64,000 nucleotides of DNA from Streptomyces atratus (lineage in GTDB: Bacteria; Actinomycetota; Actinomycetes; Streptomycetales; Streptomycetaceae): assembly GCF_014648655.1 (NCBI RefSeq), contig NZ_BMRN01000012.1, positions 148,194 to 212,193 on the forward strand. The letters run 5' to 3'. The notes beneath the pieces are model-generated. The model worked only from the letters and a program-made list of their open reading frames with translations, was not told the DNA's origin and did no database searches. The translations under genes and the position numbers were made by a program. Positions 1-8,514 of the stretch are shown piece by piece. The first letter of the stretch is position 1; every line of letters starts with the position of its first letter.

Positions 1-2
1 CG

Positions 3-851
3 GTACGCTCCGAACTCGCCGCCGCCGACGCGGAGATACGGCCCGGCGGCCCACTGCCCGGCGACACCCGCGGCGACGAGGAGCTCATCACCGCCTTCGC
101 CGCCGACCTCGCGGACTTCGGGCACCGGAACGACCTGGCCAGGACGGTCGTGATCAACGTCGCCTCCACGGAACCGGTTCCGGCCCCCGGCGAGCGGCGG
201 TTGCCCGCCAGCTCGCTCTATGCCGCGGCAGCGCTCCGGGCCGGCTGCCCGTACATCAACTTCACCCCGTCCACCGGGCTGCGCACCCCCGCCCTCCAGG
301 ACGCCGTCGCGGGCTGCGGACTTCCTCACGCGGGCCGCGACGGCAAGACCGGCCAGACGCTGCTCCGCTCCGTACTCGCCCCGATGTTCGTGCAACGCGC
401 CCTGCCTGTACGGGCCTGGTCGGGCACCAACCTGCTGGGCGGCGGGGACGGAGCGGCGCTGGCCGACCCGGGCGCGGCCGCGGCCAAGAACGCGGGCAAG
501 GAACGCGTCCTCGCCGACACGCTGGGAACTGCCCCCGAGGGTGAGGTCCACATCGACGACGTACCGGCCCTCGGTGACTGGAAGACGGCCTGGGACCACA
601 TCGCGTTCGACGGTTTCCTCGGGGCGCGCATGGTGCTCCAGACGACCTGGCAGGGGTGCGACTCCGCACTGGCCGCACCCCTGGTTCTGGACCTGGCCAG
701 ACTGGTGGCCCGCGCCCACGAGAGGGGGCTGACCGGCCCCTTGCCCCAGCTCGGCTTCTACTTCAAGGATCCGGACGGCGGCCCTGCCGCACTCTTCGAG
801 CAGTACACGGCGCTGCTCGCCTTCGCCGAAACGCTGCGGGGGGAGAAGTGA
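3..851 (+). CDS. Inositol-3-phosphate synthase-like protein (5' end outside window)
   Basis: The reading frame is already open at the window edge, so the N-terminus and the Rossmann nucleotide-binding part are missing; 282 residues remain. The visible part resembles the C-terminal half of myo-inositol-1-phosphate synthases: an alanine-rich helix ending in a YINFTPS strand, then DGKTGQTLLRSVLAP (the family's D-x-K-S/T-G-Q-T substrate lysine region), and GTNLLGGGDG. The family converts glucose-6-phosphate to inositol-1-phosphate with NAD; the substrate here is not known. The stop overlaps the GTG of the prenyltransferase gene (GTGA), so the two are translationally coupled. This places it first among the visible genes of the ebo-type operon. 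Family is fairly secure, exact reaction is not. Confidence 0.72.
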   Translation, partial: VRSELAAADAEIRPGGPLPGDTRGDEELITAFAADLADFGHRNDLARTVVINVASTEPVPAPGERRLPASSLYAAAALRAGCPYINFTPSTGLRTPALQDAVAGCGLPHAGRDGKTGQTLLRSVLAPMFVQRALPVRAWSGTNLLGGGDGAALADPGAAAAKNAGKERVLADTLGTAPEGEVHIDDVPALGDWKTAWDHIAFDGFLGARMVLQTTWQGCDSALAAPLVLDLARLVARAHERGLTGPLPQLGFYFKDPDGGPAALFEQYTALLAFAETLRGEK

Positions 852-1870
852 CGGTACGGGCCTGGGCGGAACTGCTGCGGGTGTCGGCACTGTTCACCGT
901 CCCCGGTGACGCACTCGCCGGGGCGGCGGCGGCGGGCAGGCGCCCCGACCGCGGCACCGCGCTCGCCGTCGGCGCCTCGCTCTGCCTCTACGAGGCGGGC
1001 ATGGCGCTCAACGACTGGGCCGACCGTGACGAGGACGCCGTCGACCGCCCGCACCGGCCGATCCCCTCGGGCCGTATCGCTCCCGGCGCGGCCCTCGCGG
1101 CGGCGGGCGCGCTGACGGCCGCAGGACTGGGTCTCGCCGCACGGGCCGGCCGACCGGCCCTCGCGGTCGCCACGGGGCTGGCGGCGACGGTCTGGGCGTA
1201 CGACCTCCGTCTCAAGCACACCCCGGCGGGACCGGCGGCGATGGCCGCGGCACGAGGACTGGATCTGCTGCTCGGCGCCACCGCCACCGGCGCGGCTGAG
1301 CGGACGGCGGGCCCGGGGGCGCGCACGGGCTCGGCTTCCGGTTCGCGCACGGGTTCGGCCGCGGCTCCGAATTCGCGTGGCTTCGTTCGCGGCGCCCTTC
1401 CGGCCGCCGGCCTGCTCGGGGCGCACACCTACGCCGTCACCGCCGTCTCACGGCACGAAGCACAGGGCGGATCCACCACCGCACCCCTCGCCGCACTGGC
1501 GGCCACCGCCGCACTGGGCGCCGCGGCCCTGCGCGAGCAGCGCGGACCCGGGGACGCGCCCCCGGATGCGGGACGCGGCAGGAAGGGGGAGTCGCACCGG
1601 TCGCACCGGCCCCCGGCGACCCCCGCCTCCCGCCTCCTGCTCACCGCGCTCACCGGCTCCTACTTCCGTACTGCCGCGGGCCCCCTCCTCCACGCCGCCC
1701 TCAACCCGTCCCCGCCCCTCACCCAGCGCGCCGTCGGCGGCGGCATCCGGGCGATGATCCCGCTCCAGGCAGCCCTCGCCGCCCGCGCCGGAGCAGCAGG
1801 TTCGGGGCTCGCCGTCATGGGACTCGTCCCGCTCGCCCGCACTCTCGCCCGGAAGGTGAGCCTCACATGA
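848..1870 (+). CDS. eboC: UbiA-family prenyltransferase (SCO3242/EboC type)
   Basis: A 340-residue integral membrane protein. I chose the GTG at 848 because it overlaps the preceding stop (GTGA) and starts right before the conserved WAELLRVSALFTVPGD segment. The motif NDWADRDEDAVDRPHRPIPSG is the first Asp-rich motif of UbiA prenyltransferases (N-D-x-x-D-x-x-x-D), which binds Mg-diphosphate; alternating hydrophobic segments follow. The family transfers polyprenyl chains to aromatic or sugar-like acceptors in the membrane. A low-complexity insert (Gly, Ser, Ala, Arg) lies around residues 155-180. EboC of cyanobacterial ebo clusters is also a UbiA protein, and the neighbours here match that setting. 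The prenyl donor and acceptor are unknown. Confidence 0.8.
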   Translation: MTVRAWAELLRVSALFTVPGDALAGAAAAGRRPDRGTALAVGASLCLYEAGMALNDWADRDEDAVDRPHRPIPSGRIAPGAALAAAGALTAAGLGLAARAGRPALAVATGLAATVWAYDLRLKHTPAGPAAMAAARGLDLLLGATATGAAERTAGPGARTGSASGSRTGSAAAPNSRGFVRGALPAAGLLGAHTYAVTAVSRHEAQGGSTTAPLAALAATAALGAAALREQRGPGDAPPDAGRGRKGESHRSHRPPATPASRLLLTALTGSYFRTAAGPLLHAALNPSPPLTQRAVGGGIRAMIPLQAALAARAGAAGSGLAVMGLVPLARTLARKVSLT

Positions 1871-2724
1871 CGATCCGCCTCGGCTACGGCACCAACGGGC
1901 TCACCGACCTCCGCCTGGACGACGCCCTCGGACTCCTCGCCGATCTCGGGTACGACGGGGTCGGGCTGACCCTCGACCACATGCACCTCGATCCCCTCGC
2001 CCCCGACGTCGCCGCGCGCACCCGCCACGTGGCCTCCAGGCTCCAGGAGTTGGGCCTCGGCGTCACAGTGGAGACCGGGGCCCGCTACGTCCTCGACCCC
2101 CGCCGCAAGCACGGCCCGTCGCTCCTCGACCCCGACCCCGAGGCCCGCGCAGCCCGCACCCGGCTGCTCGTCCGGGCCGTCGGCATCGCCGCCGATCTCG
2201 GCGCCCACGCCGTGCACTGCTTCAGCGGCATCACCCCACCGGACACCACCCCCGACACCGCCTGGCACCGGCTCACCGACTCCCTCGCCCCCGTCCTGGA
2301 CGCCGCCGAACGCTCCGGCATCCCCCTGGCGATCGAGCCCGAGCCCGGACACCTCCTCGCCAACCTCGCAGACTTCCACCACCTGCGCGTTCTCAGCGGC
2401 GATCCGCCACCGCTCGGACTGACTCTGGACATCGGCCACTGCCAATGCCTGGAGCCCGCCGCACCCGTCGACTGCGTCCGCGACGCCGCCCCCTGGCTGC
2501 GGCACGTCCAGATCGAGGACATGCGCCGGGGTGTCCATGAACACCTCCCGTTCGGTGAAGGCGAGATCGACTTCCCGCCCGTGCTCGAAGCGCTCGACGC
2601 CCTCCCGGACACCGGCTACCGCGGCCTCACCGTCGTCGAACTGCCCCGTCACTCCCACGCCGGCCCCGAACTCGCCCGCACCTCCATCGAGTTCCTCCGC
2701 AAGCACAGTCCGTCGAGCCGCTGA
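1867..2724 (+). CDS. Sugar-phosphate isomerase/epimerase-like TIM barrel
   Basis: A 285-residue protein starting at an ATG that overlaps the prenyltransferase stop (ATGA). It has the AP-endonuclease-2/xylose-isomerase-like TIM barrel pattern: IRLGYGTNG at strand 1, AIEPEPGHL around residue 155 with a metal-ligand Glu, LTLDIGHCQC with Asp and His ligands, and HVQIEDMRRGVHEH near the C-terminus. These residues would bind divalent metals. Family members isomerise or epimerise sugars or cyclitols; with an inositol-phosphate-synthase-like protein two genes upstream, a cyclitol is a reasonable but unproven guess. It sits in the middle of the coupled operon. Confidence 0.75.
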   Translation: MTIRLGYGTNGLTDLRLDDALGLLADLGYDGVGLTLDHMHLDPLAPDVAARTRHVASRLQELGLGVTVETGARYVLDPRRKHGPSLLDPDPEARAARTRLLVRAVGIAADLGAHAVHCFSGITPPDTTPDTAWHRLTDSLAPVLDAAERSGIPLAIEPEPGHLLANLADFHHLRVLSGDPPPLGLTLDIGHCQCLEPAAPVDCVRDAAPWLRHVQIEDMRRGVHEHLPFGEGEIDFPPVLEALDALPDTGYRGLTVVELPRHSHAGPELARTSIEFLRKHSPSSR

Positions 2725-2746
2725 AACCGCCGAAGGGAGCAACGCC

Positions 2747-3412
2747 ATGCCGATGACCCCGACGACCTCCCCGCTGCTGACCCGCGAGGAACTCGACGCA
2801 CAGCTCGGTGGAGCCGCGCGCGCCTGGCTCGACGAGGCCCTCGCCGAGGCCGAACACGCCGCCTCCCACGAGCCCTGTGAACAGCCCGGCGGCCCGTACG
2901 CCGTACCGTCGTGGGAACTGCGGTACGCCGCCGCCGGCCGGTACTGCGGACTCGAACACGCCGACTCCGTACGCGCCCTGCTGCTCGTCGAAGCCCACGC
3001 CGCACTGCCCGCCCTGACCCGGCTGTACGAGCAGGGCACCGCCGCCGAACGACGCGCCGTCCTGCTCGCCCTGCACCGGCTGGACCTCGGCCCCACCGCC
3101 CTTCCGCTCGTCGAGGACGCCCTGCGCACCAATGACACCCGGCTGGTCGCCGCGGCCGTCGGACCGTACGCCGCCGCCCATCTCGAAGCGCACAACTGGC
3201 GCCACGCCATTCTCAAATGCCTCTTCACCGGTGTCCCCGTAGCTGCCGTCGACCAACTGGCACTGCGCTCACGCGGCGACGCGGAACTCGCCCGCATGCT
3301 CGGCGACTTCGCGGCCGAACGCATCGCCGCGGGCCGCAGCGTCCCCGCCGACCTCACCCGGGTGCTCGACCTGACCGTTCCCGGCCCTGCCGCCCCCACG
3401 GAGGAGTCCTGA
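2747..3412 (+). CDS. eboA: EboA domain protein
   Basis: A 221-residue soluble protein. The start is the ATG at 2747, preceded by GAAGGGAGC at ribosome-binding distance and 22 bp after the previous stop. It is helical and Ala/Leu-rich with a HEAT-like look (ALPALTRLYEQGTAAERRAVLLALHRL, then segments on ALRTND, AHNWRHAILKCLF and GVPVAAVDQL). EboA proteins have this character, and the assignment also leans on the neighbours TatD (EboB), UbiA (EboC) and EboE. Biochemical role is unknown in any organism. The stop overlaps the next ATG (TGATG). Confidence 0.68.
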   Translation: MPMTPTTSPLLTREELDAQLGGAARAWLDEALAEAEHAASHEPCEQPGGPYAVPSWELRYAAAGRYCGLEHADSVRALLLVEAHAALPALTRLYEQGTAAERRAVLLALHRLDLGPTALPLVEDALRTNDTRLVAAAVGPYAAAHLEAHNWRHAILKCLFTGVPVAAVDQLALRSRGDAELARMLGDFAAERIAAGRSVPADLTRVLDLTVPGPAAPTEES

Positions 3413-4260
3413 TGCGCATCTTCGACCCCCACATCCATATGACCTCCCGCACCACGGACGACTATCAGGCGATGTACGACGCGGGTGTCCGCGCCCTCGT
3501 GGAACCCTCCTTCTGGCTCGGACAGCCCCGCACCTCGCCCGCCAGCTTCTTCGATTACTTCGACGCCCTGCTCGGCTGGGAACCCTTCCGCGCCGCCCAG
3601 TACGGCATCGCCCACCACTGCACGCTCGCCCTCAACCCCAAAGAGGCCAACGACCCCCGCTGCACCCCCGTCCTTGACGCCCTGCCCCGTTATCTCGTCA
3701 AGGACTCCGTCGTCGCTGTCGGCGAGATCGGCTATGACTCCATGACCCCGGCCGAGGACACCGCCCTGGCCGCACAGCTCCAGCTCGCCGCCGACCACGG
3801 CCTGCCCGCGCTCGTGCACACCCCGCACCGCGACAAGCTCGCCGGACTGCACCGCACCATCGACGTCATCCGCGAATCCCACCTCCCCCCGGAGCGGGTC
3901 CTGCTCGATCACCTCAACGAGACGACCGTGAAGGACGCCAGGGACAGCGGCTGCTGGGCCGGCTTCTCCATCTACCCCGACACCAAGATGGACGAGGACC
4001 GCATGATCGCGGTCCTCAAGACCCACGGCACCGAGAAGGTCCTGGTCAACTCGGCCGCCGACTGGGGGAGGAGCGACCCGCTCAAGACCCGCAAGGTGGG
4101 CGACGCGATGCTTGCCGCCGGGTTCAGCGAGGACGACGTCGACCGGGTGCTCTGGCGCAACCCCGTCGCCTTCTACGGGCAGAGCGGCCGGCTCCAGCTC
4201 GACATCGCCGCGCCGGAACCACTCCACGAGGGCAACTCCATCCTGCGCGGCGGGGAGTGA
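3412..4260 (+). CDS. eboB: TatD-family metal-dependent hydrolase (EboB type)
   Basis: A 282-residue amidohydrolase-fold protein whose ATG overlaps the eboA stop. Metal-binding positions are visible: DPHIHM at residues 4-9, GEIGYDSM mid-protein (the Glu bridging position of TatD proteins), ALVHTPHRDK with its His, and LLDHLNE with another His. The C-terminal VLVNSAADWGRSDPLK carries the last catalytic Asp. TatD-like enzymes hydrolyse phosphoester or amide bonds; in ebo clusters the substrate is unknown. The cyanobacterial EboB is also of this family, so context and fold agree. Confidence 0.78.
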   Translation: MRIFDPHIHMTSRTTDDYQAMYDAGVRALVEPSFWLGQPRTSPASFFDYFDALLGWEPFRAAQYGIAHHCTLALNPKEANDPRCTPVLDALPRYLVKDSVVAVGEIGYDSMTPAEDTALAAQLQLAADHGLPALVHTPHRDKLAGLHRTIDVIRESHLPPERVLLDHLNETTVKDARDSGCWAGFSIYPDTKMDEDRMIAVLKTHGTEKVLVNSAADWGRSDPLKTRKVGDAMLAAGFSEDDVDRVLWRNPVAFYGQSGRLQLDIAAPEPLHEGNSILRGGE

Positions 4261-4264
4261 GGCG

Positions 4265-5440
4265 ATGCGTTTCCGCCACCCCGACGGCTCCACCGTCCAC
4301 CTCTCGTACTGCACCAACGTCCATCCCGCGGAGACACTCGACGGGGTCCGCACCCAACTGCGCGACCACTGCGAACCGGTCCGCAAACGCCTCGGCCGGG
4401 ACAGGCTCGGCATCGGCCTCTGGCTCGCCAGGGACGCCGCCCGCAGCCTGATCAACGACCCGTCCCAGCTGCGCTCCCTGCGCGCCGAACTGGACCGCCG
4501 CGGCCTGGAAGTCGTCACCCTCAACGGCTTCCCGTACGAGGGATTCGGTGCCGACGAGGTCAAGTACAGGGTGTACAAGCCGGACTGGACGGACCCGGAG
4601 CGGCTCGCCCACACCACCGACCTCGCCCGGCTCCTGGCCGGTCTGCTCCCCGACGACGTCACCGAAGGGACCATCTCCACCCTCCCGATCGCCTGGCGCA
4701 CCCCGTTCGACTCCGACGCCGGGGCGGCCGCTCTCGCACACACCGCGCTCACCACCCTCGCAGACCGCCTCGACGCGCTGGCCGAGCTCACCGGCAAGTC
4801 CATCCGCATCGGCCTCGAACCCGAGCCGGGCTGCACGGTCGAGACCACTGCCGACGCCATCGCACCGCTCACCGCCGTCGGACACCGGCGCATCGGCATC
4901 TGCATCGACACCTGCCACCTGGCCACCTCCTTCGAGGACCCCGACACCGCCGTCGACGCGCTCGAAACAGCGGGCATCCCGGTAGCCAAGGCCCAGCTCT
5001 CCGCCGCACTGCACGCCGAACACCCCCATCTCCCCGAGGTACGCACCGCACTCGCCGCCTTCGCCGAGCCCCGCTTCCTCCACCAGACCCGCACCAGCAC
5101 CGCCGCCGGGCTGCGCGGCACCGACGACCTCCACGAGGCGGTCACCGGCCGGGCCCTGCCCGACGGCGCCCCGTGGCGCGCCCACTTCCACGTCCCCCTG
5201 CACGCACCTCCCGCGCCACCGCTCACCTCCACCCTCCCCGTGCTCCGGTCCACACTGACCCGGCTGATCGGTGGCGCACGGCCCCTCACCAGGCACCTGG
5301 AGGTCGAGACGTACACCTGGCAGGCGCTCCCGGCCGCACTGCGCCCCCGCACCCGCACCCAGCTCGCCGACGGCATCGCCGCTGAACTCACCCTCGCCCG
5401 CGACCTCCTGGTCGACCTCGGCCTCAAGGAGCTCCCATGA
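4265..5440 (+). CDS. eboE: EboE-type xylose-isomerase-like protein
   Basis: A 391-residue TIM-barrel protein beginning at an ATG 5 bp after the eboB stop. It opens with FRHPDGSTVHLSYCTNVHPAETL, the characteristic start of EboE ('metabolite traffic protein') sequences. Later motifs are VVTLNGFPYEGF, IGLEPEPGCT, ICIDTCHLA with Asp/His metal ligands, and HFHVPLHAPP near the C-terminus. EboE is required in cyanobacterial ebo systems for moving a secondary metabolite precursor out of the cytoplasm; its reaction is not defined. Its stop overlaps the eboF-like ATG (ATGA). Confidence 0.85.
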   Translation: MRFRHPDGSTVHLSYCTNVHPAETLDGVRTQLRDHCEPVRKRLGRDRLGIGLWLARDAARSLINDPSQLRSLRAELDRRGLEVVTLNGFPYEGFGADEVKYRVYKPDWTDPERLAHTTDLARLLAGLLPDDVTEGTISTLPIAWRTPFDSDAGAAALAHTALTTLADRLDALAELTGKSIRIGLEPEPGCTVETTADAIAPLTAVGHRRIGICIDTCHLATSFEDPDTAVDALETAGIPVAKAQLSAALHAEHPHLPEVRTALAAFAEPRFLHQTRTSTAAGLRGTDDLHEAVTGRALPDGAPWRAHFHVPLHAPPAPPLTSTLPVLRSTLTRLIGGARPLTRHLEVETYTWQALPAALRPRTRTQLADGIAAELTLARDLLVDLGLKELP

Positions 5441-6843
5441 CCGCAGCCGAGCAGACCACCACGCCCACCACACCCACCCCGCTTCTCGTTCTCGACGTCG
5501 TCGGCCTCACCCCACAGCTCCTCGACCACATGCCGCACCTCAAGGCCCTGGGGCAGGCCGGCACCCACGCCCCTCTCGGCACCGTCCTCCCCGCAGTCAC
5601 CTGCGCGGCCCAGTCCACCTTCCTCACCGGCACCACGCCCGCCGAGCACGGCATCGTCGCCAACGGCTGGTACTTCCGCGAGCTCGGTGACATCCTGCTC
5701 TGGCGCCAGCACAACGGTCTGGTCGCCGGGGACAAACTCTGGGACGCCGCCCGCCGCACCCACCCCGGCTACACCGTCGCCAACATCTGCTGGTGGTACG
5801 CGATGGGCGCCGACACGGACATCACCGTCACCCCGCGCCCCGTCTACTACGCCGACGGCCGCAAGGAACCCGACTGCTACACCCGGCCGCCCGCCCTGCA
5901 CGACGAACTCACCGAAAAACTCGGAACCTTCCCCCTCTTCCACTTCTGGGGCCCCGGCGCCGACCTCGTCTCCTCCCAGTGGATCATCGACGCGACCCGG
6001 CACATCCTCGACACCCGCCACCCCGACCTGGCCCTGTGCTACCTCCCGCATCTCGACTACGACCTGCAGCGCTTCGGCCCCGACGACCCCCGCTCGTACC
6101 GGGCCGCGGCCGATCTCGACCGGGCCGTGGCACCCCTCCTGGACGACGCCCGTCGCGAAGGCCGCACCGTCGTCGCCCTCTCCGAGTACGGCATCACCCG
6201 CGTCGACCGGCCCATCGACATCAACCGGGCCCTGCGCCGCGCCGGCCTTCTGGAGGTCCACACCCAGGACGGCATGGAATACCTCGACCCGATGGCCTCC
6301 CGCGCCTTCGCCGTCGCCGACCACCAGCTCGCCCACATCTACGTGCGCCGCCCCGAGGACCTCGAAGCGACCCGCGAAGCCCTCCAGGACCTCCCGGGCA
6401 TCGAGCAGCTCCTCGACGACGAGGGCAAGAAGGCACACGGCCTGGACCATCCGCGCTCCGGCGAACTGGTTGCCGTCGCCGACCCGGATGCCTGGTTCAC
6501 GTACTACTACTGGCTCGACGACGCCCGCGCGCCCGACTTCGCGCAGCTCGTCGAGATCCACCGCAAACCCGGCTACGACCCCGTCGAACTCTTCCTGGAC
6601 CCCCAGGACCCGTACGTCCGGGTCAAGGCCGCCGCGGCCGTCGCCCGCAAGAAGCTCGGCATGCGCTACCGCATGGCGGTCGTGCCGCTGGACCCGTCAC
6701 CTGTTCGCGGCAGCCACGGCCGCCTCCCCATGAGCGACGAAGAAGGTCCGCTCATCCTGTGCTCCACCCCCCACGCGTTCACCGGACCCGTCCGGGCCAC
6801 CGAGGTGAAGTCCTTGCTCCTCACGCTTGCCGGCCTCGCATGA
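5437..6843 (+). CDS. eboF: EboF-like alkaline phosphatase/nucleotide pyrophosphatase-family protein
   Basis: A 468-residue phosphodiesterase-fold protein coupled to eboE by an ATGA overlap. The alkaline-phosphatase superfamily pattern is clear: VLDVVGL with the first metal Asp near residue 15, PAVTCAAQSTFLTG carrying the nucleophile Thr around residue 55, GTTPAEHGIVANGW, LPHLDYDLQRFGPD with the second metal pair, VALSEYGI, and ADHQLAHIY with a His ligand. There is no signal peptide, so it would act in the cytoplasm. Family members cleave phosphodiester or phosphomonoester bonds; in the operon it may remove a phosphate or nucleotide from the pathway intermediate. Confidence 0.8.
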   Translation: MTAAEQTTTPTTPTPLLVLDVVGLTPQLLDHMPHLKALGQAGTHAPLGTVLPAVTCAAQSTFLTGTTPAEHGIVANGWYFRELGDILLWRQHNGLVAGDKLWDAARRTHPGYTVANICWWYAMGADTDITVTPRPVYYADGRKEPDCYTRPPALHDELTEKLGTFPLFHFWGPGADLVSSQWIIDATRHILDTRHPDLALCYLPHLDYDLQRFGPDDPRSYRAAADLDRAVAPLLDDARREGRTVVALSEYGITRVDRPIDINRALRRAGLLEVHTQDGMEYLDPMASRAFAVADHQLAHIYVRRPEDLEATREALQDLPGIEQLLDDEGKKAHGLDHPRSGELVAVADPDAWFTYYYWLDDARAPDFAQLVEIHRKPGYDPVELFLDPQDPYVRVKAAAAVARKKLGMRYRMAVVPLDPSPVRGSHGRLPMSDEEGPLILCSTPHAFTGPVRATEVKSLLLTLAGLA

Positions 6844-6892
6844 GATCGGTCCGCACACGGCGTTGCGAGCATCTTCGAGAAAGAGAGAGACC

Positions 6893-8044
6893 GTGATCGC
6901 GTACAACGACGAATCCGGAACGGACGGCGCCCTGCGCCGCAGCCTCGGCGTCAGCCGCCGCCGCTTTCTGAGCACCTGCACGGCCGCTGCGGCAGCGGCG
7001 ATCGCCGCGCCCGCCTTCGGCGCTTCGCCGGCCCTCGCCCAGACCGCCTCCGGCAAGGGGCGGGGCGTCGGCCGGGCTCTGGTCCCGGCGGAGCGACGAG
7101 GAATCATCCTGTACACCGTGCGCGACGCCACGGGCCGGGATCCGCTCAGCACCGACCTTCCCTCGGGCTTCCGTGAGGTCTTCAGGGAGCTGGCCCGCTA
7201 CGGCTACAAGCAGGTCGAGTTCGCCGGGTACGGCCAGCACGCCAACGCACCCGGCGGAAGCAACCTCGAATCGGTGGCAGGCGCGAAGCTGCTGCGTTCG
7301 TGGCTGGACGACTACGGTCTGCGCGCCCAGGGCAACCACGGCTTCATCCCGTCGTCCTGGCCGCTGAACCAGAGCGACCTGGACCAGTTCAAGCGCCACC
7401 TCGAGATGGCGAACATCCTCGGTATGGAACACATGGGCACCGGTGGCGACCCCACCGGCAGCGCCTACCGTGCCGACTGGGACGTGGCCGCCGACAAGTG
7501 GAACACGTTGGGACAGATCGCTCAGGGTGCGGGCATCAAGCTGTACACCCACAACCACGACGCGGCCTACGGCTTCCTGCTCGACGGCGGTCCGCTGGAC
7601 GCACAGGGCCGCCCCACCCGCAGCTCCGGCATCCGCAAGCTCGAGTACTTCCTTCAGGTCACCGACCCGAAATCCGTATGGCTGGAGATGGACATCTTCT
7701 GGGCGCACGTCGCTCAGTACAAGTTCCATACCTACACCGCGCACGACGGATCGCAGCAGGAGAACATCTTCGACCCGGCGGCACTGGTCCGCTGCAACAC
7801 CAAGCGCTACCCGCTGTTCCACGCCAAGGACGGCATCGTCAACACGACCAGCGGCCAAGGCTACGACATGGTCCCCTTCGGTACCGGGGTCATCGACTAC
7901 CGGACATTCTTCCGCCGCGTAGGGGCGAAGAACTACCACAACCCGATGGTCGAGCAGGACAACGCGCCGAGCTCGACCGTCCCCGCGCAGTCCCTGAACC
8001 ATGCGCGGACCGGCTACGACAACTTGGCGGCGCTGCGTAAGTAG
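6893..8044 (+). CDS. Tat-exported sugar-phosphate isomerase/epimerase-like protein
   Basis: A 383-residue protein. The chosen GTG at 6893 has GAGAGA just upstream and yields a twin-arginine signal: SRRRFLS near residue 22, an Ala-rich hydrophobic stretch, and a likely cleavage after ALAQT. The mature part is a xylose-isomerase-like TIM barrel with QVEFAGYG, the HNHD motif (metal/catalytic His-Asn-His), SVWLEMDIFW with a Glu-Met-Asp pair, and YPLFHAKDG with His and Asp. It would work outside the membrane after folding with its metal inside. It lies 49 bp behind the eboF-like gene and just before the terminator, so it is probably the last gene of the operon. Confidence 0.8.
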   Translation: MIAYNDESGTDGALRRSLGVSRRRFLSTCTAAAAAAIAAPAFGASPALAQTASGKGRGVGRALVPAERRGIILYTVRDATGRDPLSTDLPSGFREVFRELARYGYKQVEFAGYGQHANAPGGSNLESVAGAKLLRSWLDDYGLRAQGNHGFIPSSWPLNQSDLDQFKRHLEMANILGMEHMGTGGDPTGSAYRADWDVAADKWNTLGQIAQGAGIKLYTHNHDAAYGFLLDGGPLDAQGRPTRSSGIRKLEYFLQVTDPKSVWLEMDIFWAHVAQYKFHTYTAHDGSQQENIFDPAALVRCNTKRYPLFHAKDGIVNTTSGQGYDMVPFGTGVIDYRTFFRRVGAKNYHNPMVEQDNAPSSTVPAQSLNHARTGYDNLAALRK

Positions 8045-8054
8045 GACCATCGGC

Positions 8055-8097
8055 GGCACCGTACGCTCCACGGCCACAACCAGGAGCGTACGGCGCC
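8055..8097 (+). terminator. Rho-independent-like hairpin ending the ebo operon
   Basis: A 15-bp stem (arms 8055-8069 and 8083-8097, one G-T pair, core CGTACGCTCC/GGAGCGTACG) around a 13-base loop begins 11 bp after the last operon gene. There is no T-tract, which is usual in Streptomyces. From here to the tRNA at 8356 I see no convincing gene. Confidence 0.7.
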
Positions 8098-8355
8098 TGA
8101 CCGGCACCCCGAACTGCGCGACCGATCCCGGGGCCGGTCGGGAATCCGCACGAGCGGCACGGACGTGAACCGCTTCGGATCGGTCTCGCTCTCGTACCGC
8201 ACGTGCATGAATGGCGACAGTGCGTACACACCGCCAGGCAGGTGGCTTCCCTGTGCCCGCCACCCCCACTGACCACCGAATATGCAGGTGAGCGGCACCC
8301 CAAACCCCTGGTATTGTTTTCCTTGTCGCCGCGGGAGACCGGGGCCGACCACCTG

Positions 8356-8440
8356 GTCCGGGTGGCGGAATGGCAGACGCGCTAGCTTGAGGTGCTAGTG
8401 CCCTTTATCGGGCGTGGGGGTTCAAGTCCCCCCTCGGACA
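8356..8440 (+). tRNA. tRNA-Leu (anticodon GAG)
   Basis: An 85-base class II tRNA. The acceptor arms GTCCGGG and CTCGGAC pair over seven positions with discriminator A at 8440. The D-arm includes GGCGGAATGGCAGAC, the anticodon stem-loop is CTAGC-TTGAGGT-GCTAG giving anticodon GAG, a long variable arm (TGCCCTTTATCGGGCG) follows, and the T-arm is GGGGG-TTCAAGT-CCCCC. CCA is not encoded. A serine-recombinase relic lies directly downstream. Confidence 0.97.
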
Positions 8441-8461
8441 CGATCTTATGTACACGCATGG

Positions 8462-8497
8462 CGCGGGTTGTGACTCTACAGTCACGGCCCGCGTTTT
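8462..8497 (+). terminator. Terminator of tRNA-Leu
   Basis: A 14-bp stem with arms at 8462-8475 and 8480-8493, a 4-base loop and a TTTT run at 8494-8497, starting 21 bp after the tRNA. This is a textbook intrinsic terminator. Confidence 0.85.
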
Positions 8498-8514
8498 CGT
8501 GTTGTAGGTCAGCG

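Noticed and set aside
1660..6561. A 1,633-residue open frame on the minus strand across the ebo operon
   Set aside because: It is antisense to seven well-supported genes, has no recognisable domain, and long antisense frames are common in GC-rich DNA.
8098..8355. Minus-strand frame reading MHVRYESETDPKRF before the tRNA
   Set aside because: No start signal or family; overlaps the tRNA upstream region, so not supported as a gene.
8356..8440. Duplicate of the tRNA-Leu 3' end marking an integrated element
   Set aside because: No second copy of GGTTCAAGTCCCCC was noticed within the window.
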